Source: Bradyrhizobium paxllaeri (lineage in GTDB: Bacteria > Pseudomonadota > Alphaproteobacteria > Rhizobiales > Xanthobacteraceae). From it: a stretch of DNA of 64,000 nucleotides. The stretch is taken from positions 3,596,001 to 3,660,000 of the forward strand of contig NZ_CP042968.1 of assembly GCF_001693515.2 (NCBI RefSeq). The letters run 5' to 3'. The notes below the pieces were generated by a model. That model was given only the letters and a program-made list of their open reading frames with translations. It did no database searches and was not told where the DNA came from. This document shows positions 18,101 to 26,622 of this stretch, piece by piece; position 1 is the first letter of the stretch, and each line of letters starts with the position of its first letter. A program made the position numbers and the translations under genes.

Positions 18101-18270
18101 CTGCCGCCGGGTAGCGACGCGGAAACCTGGATGGTCGGAAAATCGACCTGCGGCAGCGGCGCGACCGGCAGCAGCGGATAGGCGACCAGGCCGACGAACA
18201 GGATCCCGGCCATCATCAGCGACGTGCCGATGGGATAGCGGATGAAGGGCGCGGAGATTCCCTCGCTCAT
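15127..18270 (-). CDS. RND multidrug efflux pump inner-membrane protein (MdtB/MdtC-like, HAE1)
   Basis: 1047 residues, the normal length for an AcrB-type pump. Features are the cytoplasmic N-terminal amphipathic segment (ISAPFIRYPIGTSLMMAG), two large periplasmic loops, and the proton-relay Asp pair in transmembrane segment 4 (AVGFVVDDAIVMLENI). QMTSTSYLGTAAITIQFDL and RKVNPADSPILLL are the wording of the MdtB/MdtC/MuxB branch. It works as a proton-driven trimer with the membrane-fusion protein encoded just upstream, whose TGA overlaps this ATG (ATGA). No outer-membrane channel gene and no second RND gene are present, unlike mdtABC, so a TolC-like channel must come from elsewhere. Confidence 0.95.
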   Translation of the reverse strand: MSEGISAPFIRYPIGTSLMMAGILFVGLVAYPLLPVAPLPQVDFPTIQVSASLPGGSPETMASSVAQPLERQLAQIPGVAQMTSTSYLGTAAITIQFDLNRQIDAAANDVQAAINAASGQLPKSLPSPPTYRKVNPADSPILLLSATSDTLPLTTVSDAVDAQLAQQISQISGVAQVIIGGQQKPAIRIQIDPAKLVAKGLSLEDVRSQIAITTVDSPKGNIDGEHRAYTIYANDQLPNSKDWNDVIIAYRNGGPLRIRDIGQAVTGPEDAKQAAWANGKRGVFLVIFKQPGANVIETVDKIKATLPRLVGAIPPAIKIEVISDRTQTIRAAVEDVQFTLLLTIALVVMVIFVFLRSFWATVIPTVTVPLALLGACALMWVFGYTLDNLSLMALTIAVGFVVDDAIVMLENITRYIEEGEKPLAAAFKGAREIGFTIVSISISLVAVLIPLLLMGGIIGRLFREFAVTLAMTIFVSMVVSLTLTPMMASRFLRAHGETKHGRFYQWSESAFDAMLRVYERGLDLALRWKLSTLMIFFATLGLSVYLFVIIPKGFFPQQDNGLITATSEASQDISFADMKRHQEELGKIVQADPDVASVAMAIGGSGRAGNNGSLYITLKPRDERKANAQQIIARLRPQLEKVEGARLYMQAAQDVRLGGRPTRTQFEFTLQDADLAELNEWAPKILAKMQTLPELRDVATDQQTNGTTLELKINRDTAARYGIQPQLIDDTLYDAFGQRQVTQYFTQLNTYKVVLEVLPELQGSLDTLNKIYVKSPTTGDQVPLSTFATWTSVPVRPLSISHQGQFPAITISFNLAQGVALGQATDAVQKAMVELGAPTTLNSSFQGTAQAFQQSLGTVPLLILAALVVVYLILGILYESYIHPITILSTLPSAGVGALAILMLFGFDFSLIALIGIVLLIGIVKKNGIMMVDFAITAERDENLEPEGAIRKAALLRFRPIMMTTMAALLGGVPLMLGTGTGSEIRQPLGYAMVGGLLVSQALTLFTTPVVYLYLDRLSNAFARWGRSSNPNHAHSDTHGSVKQAAE

Positions 18271-19445
18271 TCGTCGGTCGTCCTGGCCTGAGCCTGATCC
18301 GAGCTGGCGACCGCCGTCGTCACCAGCGTGCCCGGCTGAACCTTGAACTGGCCCGCCGTGATCACCTGCTCGCCGGGCGCTAGCCCCTCATCGACCACGG
18401 AGCGGCCATCGATCGAGCGCGTCACCTTGATCTTGCGGAGTTCGGCCTTGTTATCCTTGTTGACCAGATAGGCGTAAAGGCCGTTGGGGCCATGCTGAAC
18501 GGCGTCGTCGGGAATCACGGTCGCGTCCTTCAACGTCGCAATGAGCAGACGGGTCGAAACCGACTGGCCCGGCCACAGCGCGTGATCCTTGTTGTCGAAC
18601 ACGGCCTTGAGGCGAACGGTGCCGCTCGACGTGTCGACCTGGTTGTTGATCAGGGAAAGCGTGCCGGTGGAGAGCACGCGTTTGCCGTCGGTGGAGAGCG
18701 CGATCGTCTTGGGAGGGGAAGCGGCGAGCGCCGCCTTGATATCCGGCAGTTGCTCTTCGGGTGCAGTGAAGATCACGGCGATCGGCTCGATCTGGACGAT
18801 GGTCACGATGCCGGTTTGCGTCGCGGCATTGACGATGTTGCCGACGTCGACCTGGCGCAGCCCGACGACGCCGGAGATCGGCGCCTTGACGGTGGCGTAA
18901 TCGAGCTGGGTCTGCGCGGTTTCGATCATCGCCGCGTCAGCCTGAATCTGCGCCGTGAGCTGCGCGACGGTGGAGCGCTGCGTATCGGTCTGCTGCCGGG
19001 TCGCGAATTCGCCGAGCTTGGTATAGCGCTGCAGGTCGAGGCTGGCATTGGCGAGGTTGGCTTCGTCCTGCGCCTTCTTGGCCTTGGCCTGATCGAGCGC
19101 AGACTGGAAAGGTCGTGGGTCGATCTCGACCAGCGTGTCGCCTTCCTTGACGACCTGGCCTTCCTGGAAGGCGATCCGGTTGATCTGGCCGTCGACGCGG
19201 GTACGGACGACGACGGTGTTGAAGCCTTGCACGGTGCCGAGGCCGGTCAGGTAGACCGGAAAATCGGCTTTTTCGACCGTGGCAATCCGCACCGGAACGG
19301 CGGCACGGGCGGGCGCGGCCTTCTGCGCTTCAGCTTGCGCCGGATGATCCCCGCTCAGGTATCGCTGCCAGCCCAGATAGCCCAACGCCGCGATCGCTAC
19401 GATCAGCAAAGCCCAACGGTTGGTGCGCGACCTCGACATGATCAT
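18267..19445 (-). CDS. RND efflux membrane-fusion protein (HlyD/MdtA family)
   Basis: 392 residues from ATG 19445, which follows CCGGAAATCC; the frame is open 21 codons further upstream, but that region is not family-like. An N-terminal membrane anchor (LLIVAIAALGYLGWQ) is followed by the barrel-sandwich half TVVVRTRVDGQINRIAFQEG, a coiled-coil hairpin (about residues 110-165), the second half YATVKAPISGVVGLR, the beta-barrel domain and a C-terminal membrane-proximal domain. It bridges the RND pump and the outer-membrane channel. Gene order MFP then RND with a 4-base overlap indicates one operon. Confidence 0.94.
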   Translation of the reverse strand: MIMSRSRTNRWALLIVAIAALGYLGWQRYLSGDHPAQAEAQKAAPARAAVPVRIATVEKADFPVYLTGLGTVQGFNTVVVRTRVDGQINRIAFQEGQVVKEGDTLVEIDPRPFQSALDQAKAKKAQDEANLANASLDLQRYTKLGEFATRQQTDTQRSTVAQLTAQIQADAAMIETAQTQLDYATVKAPISGVVGLRQVDVGNIVNAATQTGIVTIVQIEPIAVIFTAPEEQLPDIKAALAASPPKTIALSTDGKRVLSTGTLSLINNQVDTSSGTVRLKAVFDNKDHALWPGQSVSTRLLIATLKDATVIPDDAVQHGPNGLYAYLVNKDNKAELRKIKVTRSIDGRSVVDEGLAPGEQVITAGQFKVQPGTLVTTAVASSDQAQARTTDE

Positions 19446-19905
19446 GGATTTCCGGAAGTTCCCCAATTCCTCCGATATAACGTTCGCGTGCTCAGCCTGT
19501 ACAAACACTAAGGCTTGAGAATCCTAAACAATTGGAAAGGTTGGCCGTCGCGATGGGCGGCTCGCTGCCGTCGCCATTCTGTTGCGAGCTCCGGGCGTGA
19601 GTGCGCGCAGATGGGACTGATTGCGCGCGTCGCCGTCGTGCAGCCGCCGGCACGGTTTGATTGACGAAAGCTGGACGAACAACCAGTGCCTGACTGCCAG
19701 GATTTCCCGGCATTCTTTAGAACGCTTGTAAGGGAGGTTAACAGGAACCGGAACGCAAAACGGTTGGTCGCCAAACCTGACAAGCGAGCTCGGCTACGAT
19801 GCGCTCTGATTGGGGCGCGACGCCGTTCGTGTTCGTGGCACCTGGATGCAGCGTGAGCATGGTGCTCTCGGCACGGTTCTAGACAAATTCTAAGGGACGG
19901 CTGCA
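19446..19905. other. 460-base divergent intergenic region with Irr/ICE-like motifs
   Basis: No gene-like frame is seen. It separates the minus-strand efflux operon from the plus-strand iron-uptake set. Two motifs resemble the TTTAGAA-N-TTCTAAA pattern of the rhizobial iron-control element: TTTAGAACGCTTGTAAG (19716-19732) and TTCTAGACAAATTCTAAG (19877-19894, directly before piuC). The TonB-dependent receptor gene often found before piuC is absent. Confidence 0.4.
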
Positions 19906-20538
19906 ATGCTGGTCCGCATCGCCAATGTACCGCGCGACCGGTGTGGCGGACCTCCGCCGCATCATGTCGCGGCCCGAGCGGAAGATGGCCGCTCCACCGC
20001 AGGCGCGGTGCGCGGTATGCTCGGCCGTTGCGTGCTTTCGACGCTGACCGCCAGTCCAGAATTCATCTCGGCGGCGACCCTGCTGCAGATCGTTCCGCCG
20101 CTGTTTAACCGCTACGCGGCCTTAGACGGCCACCAATTCGGCCTTCATGTAGACAATGCGGTGAGGGGAGATTGCCTTACGGGATTGCAGATCCGGAGCC
20201 ACCTTTCGGTGACGCTGTGCTCGTCGGAACCGGACGAATACGACGGTAGCGAAGTGATAGTGGAGGACCTCTATGACTCACATGAGATCAAGTTCGGGGC
20301 CGGGGACCTCGTGCATTATCCTGCGTCTAGGTCGCATCTGGTCACGCCGGTCGCACGAGGTATGCGTGTTGCGTCTTTTTTCTGGCTGCAGAGCGTGGTA
20401 CGGGATGGCCACGCCCGCAGCCTCGTCTTCGATCTCGTTACCGCGATCCAGGCCCTGGTAGAGCGGCTCGGGCGAGACGACCCTGAAACGGTCAAATTGA
20501 CCAATCGCAACCTGATCCGCTGCTGGGCCGAAGTATGA
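19906..20538 (+). CDS. PiuC-like PKHD-type Fe(II)/2-oxoglutarate hydroxylase, N-terminally decayed
   Basis: The 210-codon frame is open, but the N-terminus is damaged. Family members run about 225-230 residues. Here residues 14-25 read as nonsense, whereas the +1 frame gives [11 protein letters not shown], the expected family helix; the frame then returns at EDGRSTAGA. About 20 expected residues after STAGA are missing, and two or three residues near the C-terminus ([13 protein letters not shown]) also appear lost. The catalytic core is kept: HVD iron ligands in [10 protein letters not shown], the distal His in SRSHLVTPV, and the 2-oxoglutarate Arg in [13 protein letters not shown]. The stop overlaps the exbB start (ATGA). 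Probably a decaying gene or pseudogene; the iron-uptake link of piuC is established knowledge. Confidence 0.75.
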   Translation: MLVRIANVPRDRCGGPPPHHVAARAEDGRSTAGAVRGMLGRCVLSTLTASPEFISAATLLQIVPPLFNRYAALDGHQFGLHVDNAVRGDCLTGLQIRSHLSVTLCSSEPDEYDGSEVIVEDLYDSHEIKFGAGDLVHYPASRSHLVTPVARGMRVASFFWLQSVVRDGHARSLVFDLVTAIQALVERLGRDDPETVKLTNRNLIRCWAEV

Positions 20539-21473
20539 AGAACATGACTCTTTCTCGCGTGACGACGTTGGTGATGATCTCGGCGCTGGCGATGCTGTCG
20601 CTGACGGCGCCGTTATCCGCCCAGCAGGGCATGGCCCCTGCGGCTCAGGCATCGCCCGCCGTAACGCAATCGCAGCCACCGGCCGCGCTGCCCCAGGCAG
20701 CGGCTGCACCGGCTGCGCCTTCGGACGCAGCTGCGACGCAGGCAGAGCGTGAGGGTAAGCTGAAGGCGGCGGCCGCAGAGCTCAAGGAATTGTCGCCGTG
20801 GTCGATGTTCAAGTCGGCCGACGTGGTGGTCAAGGCGGTCATGATCGGTCTCGCCTTTGCTTCGCTGGTGACCTGGACGATCTTCATCGCCAAGATGCTT
20901 GAGCTGACTGTGGTTCAGCGCAAGGTGCGCTCGGCGCTGGCCAAGATCGCGGACGCGCGGTCGCTGGCGGAAGCGCAATTCGCGCTCGGCGCCAAGGGCA
21001 GCGTGCTGGCGTCCTTCCTGGCGGCGGCCATGCGCGAGGCGCGGCTGTCGGCGGGCATCTCGAGCGATGCCGGCATCAAGGAGCGCGCCGCATCGAGCTT
21101 TGCGGAAATCGTGCGCGCTGAAGCGCGGCGTATCCGGCTCGGCATGGGCCTGCTCGCGACCATCGGTGCGACATCGCCCTTCGTTGGTCTGTTCGGCACG
21201 GTCTGGGGCATCATGAACAGCTTCATCGGCATTTCGAAATCGCAGACCACGAACCTTGCCGTGGTGGCGCCCGGCATCGCCGAGGCGCTGCTCGCGACTG
21301 CCATCGGTCTGGTCGCGGCGATTCCCGCCGTCATCATCTACAATCACTTTTCGCGCGTGACCAAGGGCTACATGGAGCTGGTCAGCCGGGCATCGGGCGC
21401 CGCGGCGCGGCTGTTGTCGCGCGATCTCGACCGTACCCATGTCACCTCGCATTCCCGTACGGCAGCGGAGTAG
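20535..21473 (+). CDS. exbB: TonB-system energiser ExbB
   Basis: 312 residues. A signal-like hydrophobic N-terminus (to about residue 29, LSAQQG) and an Ala/Pro/Gln-rich periplasmic stretch precede the ExbB core. The core has three membrane segments: [42 protein letters not shown] and [19 protein letters not shown]. The proton-channel Thr-containing pattern [15 protein letters not shown] is conserved. It forms with ExbD the proton-driven motor that energises TonB. It follows piuC with a 4-base overlap and precedes exbD by 3 bases. Confidence 0.96.
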   Translation: MKNMTLSRVTTLVMISALAMLSLTAPLSAQQGMAPAAQASPAVTQSQPPAALPQAAAAPAAPSDAAATQAEREGKLKAAAAELKELSPWSMFKSADVVVKAVMIGLAFASLVTWTIFIAKMLELTVVQRKVRSALAKIADARSLAEAQFALGAKGSVLASFLAAAMREARLSAGISSDAGIKERAASSFAEIVRAEARRIRLGMGLLATIGATSPFVGLFGTVWGIMNSFIGISKSQTTNLAVVAPGIAEALLATAIGLVAAIPAVIIYNHFSRVTKGYMELVSRASGAAARLLSRDLDRTHVTSHSRTAAE

Positions 21474-21476
21474 GCG

Positions 21477-21944
21477 ATGGGCGCCTCGATCGCAGAACAT
21501 GACTACGATGACGACAGCGATTTCGCGGAATCGCATGAGATCAACGTCACGCCGTTCATCGACGTCATTCTCGTTCTCCTGATCATCTTCATGGTCGCGG
21601 CGCCGCTCTCGACCGTCGATCTGCCGATTGATCTGCCGACATCGACCGCGACCCCGCAGAAGAAACCGGACAAGCCGACTTACGTCAGCATCAAGCCGGA
21701 CCTCTCGGTTGCGATCGGGGAGGACATGGTCAAGCGCGTCGATCTGGTGCGTTCGCTCGATGCGATGCCGGACGCCAGCAAGGAGCGTTACATCTTCCTG
21801 CGTGCCGACCGCGCCGTGCCCTATGGCGAGTTGATGGATGTGCTCGAAATCCTGCGCGCCGGCGGCTATTCCAAGCTCAAGCTGGTGGCGCTCGAAGGCG
21901 TTCCCGAAGCAGCGGCGGCGCAAGCGGCGCCGGCAAAACCTTGA
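21477..21944 (+). CDS. exbD: TonB-system energiser ExbD
   Basis: 155 residues with one N-terminal membrane segment. The core begins [23 protein letters not shown], in which the Asp of PFIDV is the essential protonated residue (motif [13 protein letters not shown]). A periplasmic domain ends in [20 protein letters not shown]. An Ala-rich tail completes the protein. Its stop overlaps the TTG start of tonB. Confidence 0.96.
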   Translation: MGASIAEHDYDDDSDFAESHEINVTPFIDVILVLLIIFMVAAPLSTVDLPIDLPTSTATPQKKPDKPTYVSIKPDLSVAIGEDMVKRVDLVRSLDAMPDASKERYIFLRADRAVPYGELMDVLEILRAGGYSKLKLVALEGVPEAAAAQAAPAKP

Positions 21945-22732
21945 CCGGGCTCGACGACCAAAAACCCTCCCGGCGGCTCTGGATTTCAGCCGCGGTGATC
22001 GCGCTCGCGCTTCACGTTGGCGGTGCCGCGCTCGCGATCGCGCATTTGCAGACCGAAGAATCCGATGACGCCCTCGGCGCAACGGCGATCGAGGTCGGGC
22101 TCGAAATGGCCGCCGTGCGCCGCGAGGTGACGGACTTGCCGCCGGGCCCGGATACCGAGGCATCCGCGGCGTCGCCGCAGCTCAACGAGCAGCAGGCCGA
22201 GGTGAAGGAAACCGATCTGCCGCAGGACAAGCCGACCGAGCCTGAAGAGGCCGATCGGGTGGTCACGGAGACCGAGTCCAAGAAGCCGAAAGAGGACGAC
22301 CCGAAGGTCGCGGCGGTGCAGACGCAGGCGTCCACCGAGTCGATTGCCTCCGAAGCCACCGCAACGCCGAGTTCCGAGGAAATGCCGGAAGGGCAGCGTT
22401 CGGTCGCCCCGGTGATTGGCACTGGCGAGAGCGCGCGGCGTGCGCGCGTGACCTGGCAAAAGGAGCTGGTCGCGCATCTCGACAAGCACAAGCGCTATCC
22501 GAAGGAGCGGCAGCAGAAATCCGCCGAGATCCAGATTCGCTTCACGCTCGACCGCATGGGCCACGTGCTCTCGACCGAGATCGAAAAGGGCTCGGGCGAT
22601 CCGGCCTTCGACGAGGCGGCGCTGGCGATGGTGCGGCGCTCCGATCCGGTGCCGATGCCGCCGCCTGTCGTCGCCGACGAAGGCCTGAGCTTCACCTTGC
22701 CCGTGATCTTCCGCGTCAAGACCAAGAGTTAG
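21941..22732 (+). CDS. tonB: TonB energy-transducing protein
   Basis: 263 residues from a TTG start that overlaps the exbD stop (TTGA), indicating translational coupling. Residues about 14-33 form the single membrane anchor ([20 protein letters not shown]) with the His typical of TonB anchors. The periplasmic middle is rich in Glu, Pro, Lys and Thr. The C-terminal TonB domain is at about residues 175-260: [16 protein letters not shown], then [20 protein letters not shown] and [17 protein letters not shown]. It transmits energy to outer-membrane receptors for siderophores or heme. Its stop shares bases with the stop of the convergent aldehyde dehydrogenase (TTAG). Confidence 0.96.
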   Translation: MTGLDDQKPSRRLWISAAVIALALHVGGAALAIAHLQTEESDDALGATAIEVGLEMAAVRREVTDLPPGPDTEASAASPQLNEQQAEVKETDLPQDKPTEPEEADRVVTETESKKPKEDDPKVAAVQTQASTESIASEATATPSSEEMPEGQRSVAPVIGTGESARRARVTWQKELVAHLDKHKRYPKERQQKSAEIQIRFTLDRMGHVLSTEIEKGSGDPAFDEAALAMVRRSDPVPMPPPVVADEGLSFTLPVIFRVKTKS

Positions 22733-24180
22733 ATCGGGTAATGCTGCGGTCCGGTCTCGATCGTGATCCAGCGCAATTCGGTGAATTCGGCGATGCCGGC
22801 CTTGCCGCCGAAGCGGCCATAGCCTGACGCCTTGACGCCGCCGAACGGCATCTGCGCCTCGTCGTGAACGGTTGGGCCGTTGACGTGGCAGATGCCGGAA
22901 TCGATCCGCTTGGCGACTTCGAACGCGCGGGCGATGTCGCGGCCGAACACGGCCGCCGACAGGCCATACTCGGTGTCATTGGCGACGCGAACGGCTTCGT
23001 CCACGCCGTTGACGCGCACGACGGAGACCACCGGGCCGAACGATTCCTCGCCATAGATCCGCATCGACGAGTTGACGCCGTCGATCACGGTCGCCGACAT
23101 CAGCGTGCCCTCGCTGCGTCCGCCTGCAACCACCTTGGCGCCCTTGCTGACGGCGTCGTTGATCAGGGTCTGGATGCGCGCCGCGGCATCGGTGCCGATC
23201 AGCGATCCCAGCGGCGCATTGCCCTTGCGGGGATCGCCGGCGACCAGCGATCCGGCTTTCGCCGCGAGTTTTGTGACGAACGCGTCGGCAATCTTCTCGT
23301 CGACGACGAGGCGTTCGGTCGACATGCAGATCTGGCCCTGATTCATGAAAGCGCCGAAGGCTGCGGCGGCTACGGCGGCATCGATGTCGGCATCGTCGAG
23401 CACGATCATCGGCGCCTTGCCGCCGAGTTCGAGCAATGCGGGTTTGAGATACTTCGCCGCCACCTGTGCGATGATGCGGCCGACGCGGGTCGAGCCGGTG
23501 AAATTGACGCGCCGCACGGCGGGATGGCCGATCAGCATTTCGATCAGGGCAGGGGCATCCTCCGGCGCGTTGGTGATGACGTTGAGCACGCCGGGCGGCA
23601 GGCCGGCGTCGTGCAGGCATTCGGCGATCAGCCGGTGGGTGCCCGGGCAGATTTCGGAGGCCTTCAGCACCGCGGTGTTGCCGCAGGCCAGCGGCAGCGC
23701 AATGGCGCGCACGCCGAGAATAACGGGCGCGTTCCACGGCGCCATGCTCAGCACCACGCCGGCGGGCTGGCGCACGGCCATCGCGATGCAGCCCGGCTTG
23801 TCCGAGGGGATGACCTCGCCCGAAATCTGCGTGGTCATCGCGGCGGCCTCACGCAGCATGCCGGCGGCAAGGTGGACGTTGAAGCCGGCCCAGCCGGCGG
23901 TCGCGCCGGTTTCCGCGGCCATCAGCTCGATGAACTGCGGGGTCTTCGACGCCAGGAGATCGGCAGCCTTCAGCAGGATCGCGCGCCTTGCATTCGGGCC
24001 AGTGGCGGACCATGCGGGGAAGGCGGCTGCGGCCGTGTCGGCCGCGCGCTTCGCATCCGCGATCTGGGCGGCGGCGGCGCGGCTTGCGAGATCACCGGTG
24101 ACGGGGTTCAGGCGATCGAACGTTGCGCCGTTCGATGCGGGCACATCCTTGCTTTCGAGCAGCAGCGAAATTTCATACAT
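22729..24180 (-). CDS. Aldehyde dehydrogenase (salicylaldehyde/vanillin dehydrogenase-like)
   Basis: 483 residues. NAD(P)-dependent oxidation of an aldehyde to the acid. General-base Glu lies in LELGGKAP and the nucleophilic Cys in NQGQICMSTERLVV; the NAD-binding MAPWNAPVILGVRAIALPLA and FTGSTRVGR motifs are present. The PWNAPVILG and GQICMSTER wording is that of the aromatic-aldehyde group (salicylaldehyde, vanillin, benzaldehyde dehydrogenases) rather than betaine or succinate-semialdehyde enzymes. It starts 24 bases after livF of the minus-strand transporter operon and is probably its last gene, giving the operon a catabolic step. Start ATG 24180 follows GAGGAGAG. Confidence 0.92.
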   Translation of the reverse strand: MYEISLLLESKDVPASNGATFDRLNPVTGDLASRAAAAQIADAKRAADTAAAAFPAWSATGPNARRAILLKAADLLASKTPQFIELMAAETGATAGWAGFNVHLAAGMLREAAAMTTQISGEVIPSDKPGCIAMAVRQPAGVVLSMAPWNAPVILGVRAIALPLACGNTAVLKASEICPGTHRLIAECLHDAGLPPGVLNVITNAPEDAPALIEMLIGHPAVRRVNFTGSTRVGRIIAQVAAKYLKPALLELGGKAPMIVLDDADIDAAVAAAAFGAFMNQGQICMSTERLVVDEKIADAFVTKLAAKAGSLVAGDPRKGNAPLGSLIGTDAAARIQTLINDAVSKGAKVVAGGRSEGTLMSATVIDGVNSSMRIYGEESFGPVVSVVRVNGVDEAVRVANDTEYGLSAAVFGRDIARAFEVAKRIDSGICHVNGPTVHDEAQMPFGGVKASGYGRFGGKAGIAEFTELRWITIETGPQHYPI

Positions 24181-24204
24181 GGCTTTCTCTCCTCAGGCAG
24201 GGCG

Positions 24205-24939
24205 TTACGACGATGATGCGGTGGCCGGCGGCACGCCACCGAGATAGGCGCGCTGGACGGCGGGATCGGATTTCAATTGATCGGCGCTGCCGTGGCCGAC
24301 GATGATGCCGTTTTCGAGCACATAGCCGCGGTCGGCGATCCGCAGGCTCTCCTGCGCGTTCTGCTCGACGAGCAGCAATCCGACGCCGGCCTCGCGCACC
24401 CGATGCAAGGTGGCGAACAGTTCCTGCACCATGGCAGGCGACAGCCCGAGCGAGGGCTCGTCGAGCAGCAGAATATCCGGATTGGACATCAGCGCGCGGC
24501 CGATCGCGAGCATCTGCTGTTCGCCGCCGCTCATGGTGCGCGCGATCTGGGCGGCGCGTTCGCGCAGGCGCGGAAACAGCGAAAACACCTGCTCGCGCCG
24601 CGCCGCTTCGCCGTCGCGGGCGCGCTTCGGGTTGGCGCCGAGCAGGAGGTTTTCCTTCACCGTGAGATCGCCGAAGATGCCGCGGCCCTCGGGCACCAGC
24701 GCCAGTCCGCTTTCGACGATGTCGTGTGCGGGAAGCACGGAAATGTCACGGCCGCCGAGGCTCACCTGCTTGCCGGGCAGCGTACGCACGACGCCTGCAA
24801 TGGCTTTCAGGAGCGATGTTTTACCAGCGCCATTGGCGCCGAGGATGGTGACGATCTCGCCACGGCCGACATTGAGCGCGACGCCGTCGAGGGCGCGGTG
24901 CAGGCCATAGGCGAGGCTGAGATTCTTGACCTCAAGCAT
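24205..24939 (-). CDS. livF: LIV-type ABC transporter ATP-binding protein LivF (second system)
   Basis: 244 residues. Walker A GANGAGKTS, signature MSGGEQQMLAIGRALM, Walker B ILLLDEPSLGLSP and LLLVEQNAQESL follow the LivF pattern. It overlaps livG by 8 bases and precedes the aldehyde dehydrogenase by 24. With LivG it energises the LivH/LivM pore of the operon starting at 28745. Confidence 0.95.
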   Translation of the reverse strand: MLEVKNLSLAYGLHRALDGVALNVGRGEIVTILGANGAGKTSLLKAIAGVVRTLPGKQVSLGGRDISVLPAHDIVESGLALVPEGRGIFGDLTVKENLLLGANPKRARDGEAARREQVFSLFPRLRERAAQIARTMSGGEQQMLAIGRALMSNPDILLLDEPSLGLSPAMVQELFATLHRVREAGVGLLLVEQNAQESLRIADRGYVLENGIIVGHGSADQLKSDPAVQRAYLGGVPPATASSS

Positions 24940-25681
24940 CGGCGGCCACCCCGCCGAGATAGGCCTTCACGACCGCCGCATCGCTCAGCACGTCCGCGGT
25001 CGCGCCTTCCGCGATCTTGCGGCCGCTGCTCATCACGATGCAGCGGTCGCACAGGGCGCGCACCGCGGTCATCACATGCTCGACCAGCACGATGGTGATC
25101 CCGTCCGCCTTCAACGACCGGATCAGGTCGATGCCGATCGCAAGCTCAGATGGGTTGAGGCCGGCGAGCCATTCGTCGAGCAGCAACAGCCGCGGCCTTG
25201 CGGCGAGAGCGCGGGCAAGCTCCAGGCGCTTTCGGTCGATATAGGTGAGGTCGGCCGCGGGCCGCCGGCCGTGTCCAGCGAGGCCGACGCGGTCGAGGAG
25301 CGTGTCGATCCGAAGCTCGGCTTCGGTGACGGACAGATGCGGCCTCTGGAAAGCAAGTCCCGCCTTGATGTTCTCCCGGCAGTCCATGCCGTCGAGCACG
25401 CGGACGAGCTGGAATGTCCGCGCCAGGCCGAGCCGTGCGATCCGATACGACGCCAGGCCCGCGATATTCTGGCCTATCAGGCGGATGGTGCCGGCATCGG
25501 GACGCAAGACGCCCGAGATCAAATTGAGCGCCGTCGTCTTGCCCGATCCGTTGGGGCCGAGAAGGCCCATGATTTCGCCTTGCCCCACCACAAAGCCGAG
25601 ATCGTTCACCGCAACCAACCCGCCGAACGCGCGCCGCAGGCCTTCAACTTCGAGCACACGTGTTGCGGTGTCCTGGTTCAT
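24932..25681 (-). CDS. livG: LIV-type ABC transporter ATP-binding protein LivG (second system)
   Basis: 249 residues from ATG 25681, which overlaps the livM stop (ATGA). The frame is open far upstream, but only inside livM. Walker A is GPNGSGKTT. The signature region is degenerate (DLTYIDRKRLELARAL), as in the first LivG of this window; Walker B is LLLLDEWLAGLNP, in which the usual DEP is DEW, and the switch region is VLVEHVMTAV. The Trp after the catalytic Glu is unusual but occurs in LivG relatives. Confidence 0.93.
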   Translation of the reverse strand: MNQDTATRVLEVEGLRRAFGGLVAVNDLGFVVGQGEIMGLLGPNGSGKTTALNLISGVLRPDAGTIRLIGQNIAGLASYRIARLGLARTFQLVRVLDGMDCRENIKAGLAFQRPHLSVTEAELRIDTLLDRVGLAGHGRRPAADLTYIDRKRLELARALAARPRLLLLDEWLAGLNPSELAIGIDLIRSLKADGITIVLVEHVMTAVRALCDRCIVMSSGRKIAEGATADVLSDAAVVKAYLGGVAADA

Positions 25682-26622
25682 GCGGCCACCCGCTGCGTGG
25701 TTTTGCCGCTCGTCCTCGTCGACAGCTTTTCGAACAGTCCTGCGACGCCTCGCGGCAGCATGTAGACGATCAACAGGAAGACGCAGCCGAGGATGATCGT
25801 GAACGTATTGGGAAAGCGCGCGCTCAGGAGCTCGAACAGCAGCGTCAGCGGCACGGCGCCGAGCACCGGACCCCACAGCCGGTGAGCGCCGCCGAGCAGC
25901 GCCATGATCAGCACCTGAAACGAGATCATCGAATTGAAGGCGATCGACGGCTCGATATAGGTCCAGCGCGGCGCCATGATCGCGCCGACCAGCGTCATGA
26001 CGGTAGCGCTGATCGTGAACAGGGCGACCTTGGCGAAGGTGGTATTGATCCCGCAATGCTTTGCCACCGTCTCGTCCTCGCCAATCACCCGCAGCGCAAA
26101 GCCGAGACGCGAACGCGCGATCAGCCAGCCCAGCAGGAATACGGCTGCGGTCAGCGCCAGCAATTGCCAGTAAATGTCGGCCTGCGTGATGTTGACGAAG
26201 ACGTAGCGCCCGAGCACGCGCGATTTGTTGACCTCGAACCAGACCACGAGCTGGCGGATCAGTTCGGTGAGACCAAAGGTGAAGATGACGAAGTAGACGC
26301 CGCTGAGGCGCAGCGTCGACAGCCCGACGATAGCAGCCACGATGGCGCCGAGCGCCGCGGCGGTCAGCAGCACCAGCGGCCAGGGCAGGATCTCGCCGAG
26401 CACGGCAACGGTATAGGCGCCGACGCCGAAGAAAGCGGTCGTTGCCAGCGAGACATAGCGCGTGGGACCTGAGAACAGGCCCCAGGCCGTCGCCAGCACG
26501 GTGTATTGCAGCAGGCTAATGGCGAGCGCCAGATAGTAGGCGTTGCCGAGACGCGGCACGAGCGCGAGCAGCGCAAGCGCCGCGAGCGCGAGGGCACTGA
26601 AGCCGGCGATACGCGCGCTCAT
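25678..26622 (-). CDS. livM: LIV-type ABC transporter permease LivM (second system)
   Basis: 314 residues from ATG 26622, overlapping the livH stop by 4 bases. Hydrophobic throughout with about nine segments. GPTRYVSLATTAFFGVGAYT replaces the usual GxxGxxSLGHAAFFGxGAY, and RSRLGFALRVIGEDETVAKHCGI (key part GFALRVIGEDE) is the ATPase-contact loop. GGAHRLWGPVLGAVPLTLL closes the domain. Pore subunit together with LivH. Confidence 0.93.
   Translation of the reverse strand: MSARIAGFSALALAALALLALVPRLGNAYYLALAISLLQYTVLATAWGLFSGPTRYVSLATTAFFGVGAYTVAVLGEILPWPLVLLTAAALGAIVAAIVGLSTLRLSGVYFVIFTFGLTELIRQLVVWFEVNKSRVLGRYVFVNITQADIYWQLLALTAAVFLLGWLIARSRLGFALRVIGEDETVAKHCGINTTFAKVALFTISATVMTLVGAIMAPRWTYIEPSIAFNSMISFQVLIMALLGGAHRLWGPVLGAVPLTLLFELLSARFPNTFTIILGCVFLLIVYMLPRGVAGLFEKLSTRTSGKTTQRVAA

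Noticed and set aside
19446..19905. Remnant of a TonB-dependent receptor gene before piuC
   Set aside because: None of the three plus-strand frames shows receptor-like strands or the usual C-terminal aromatic ending.
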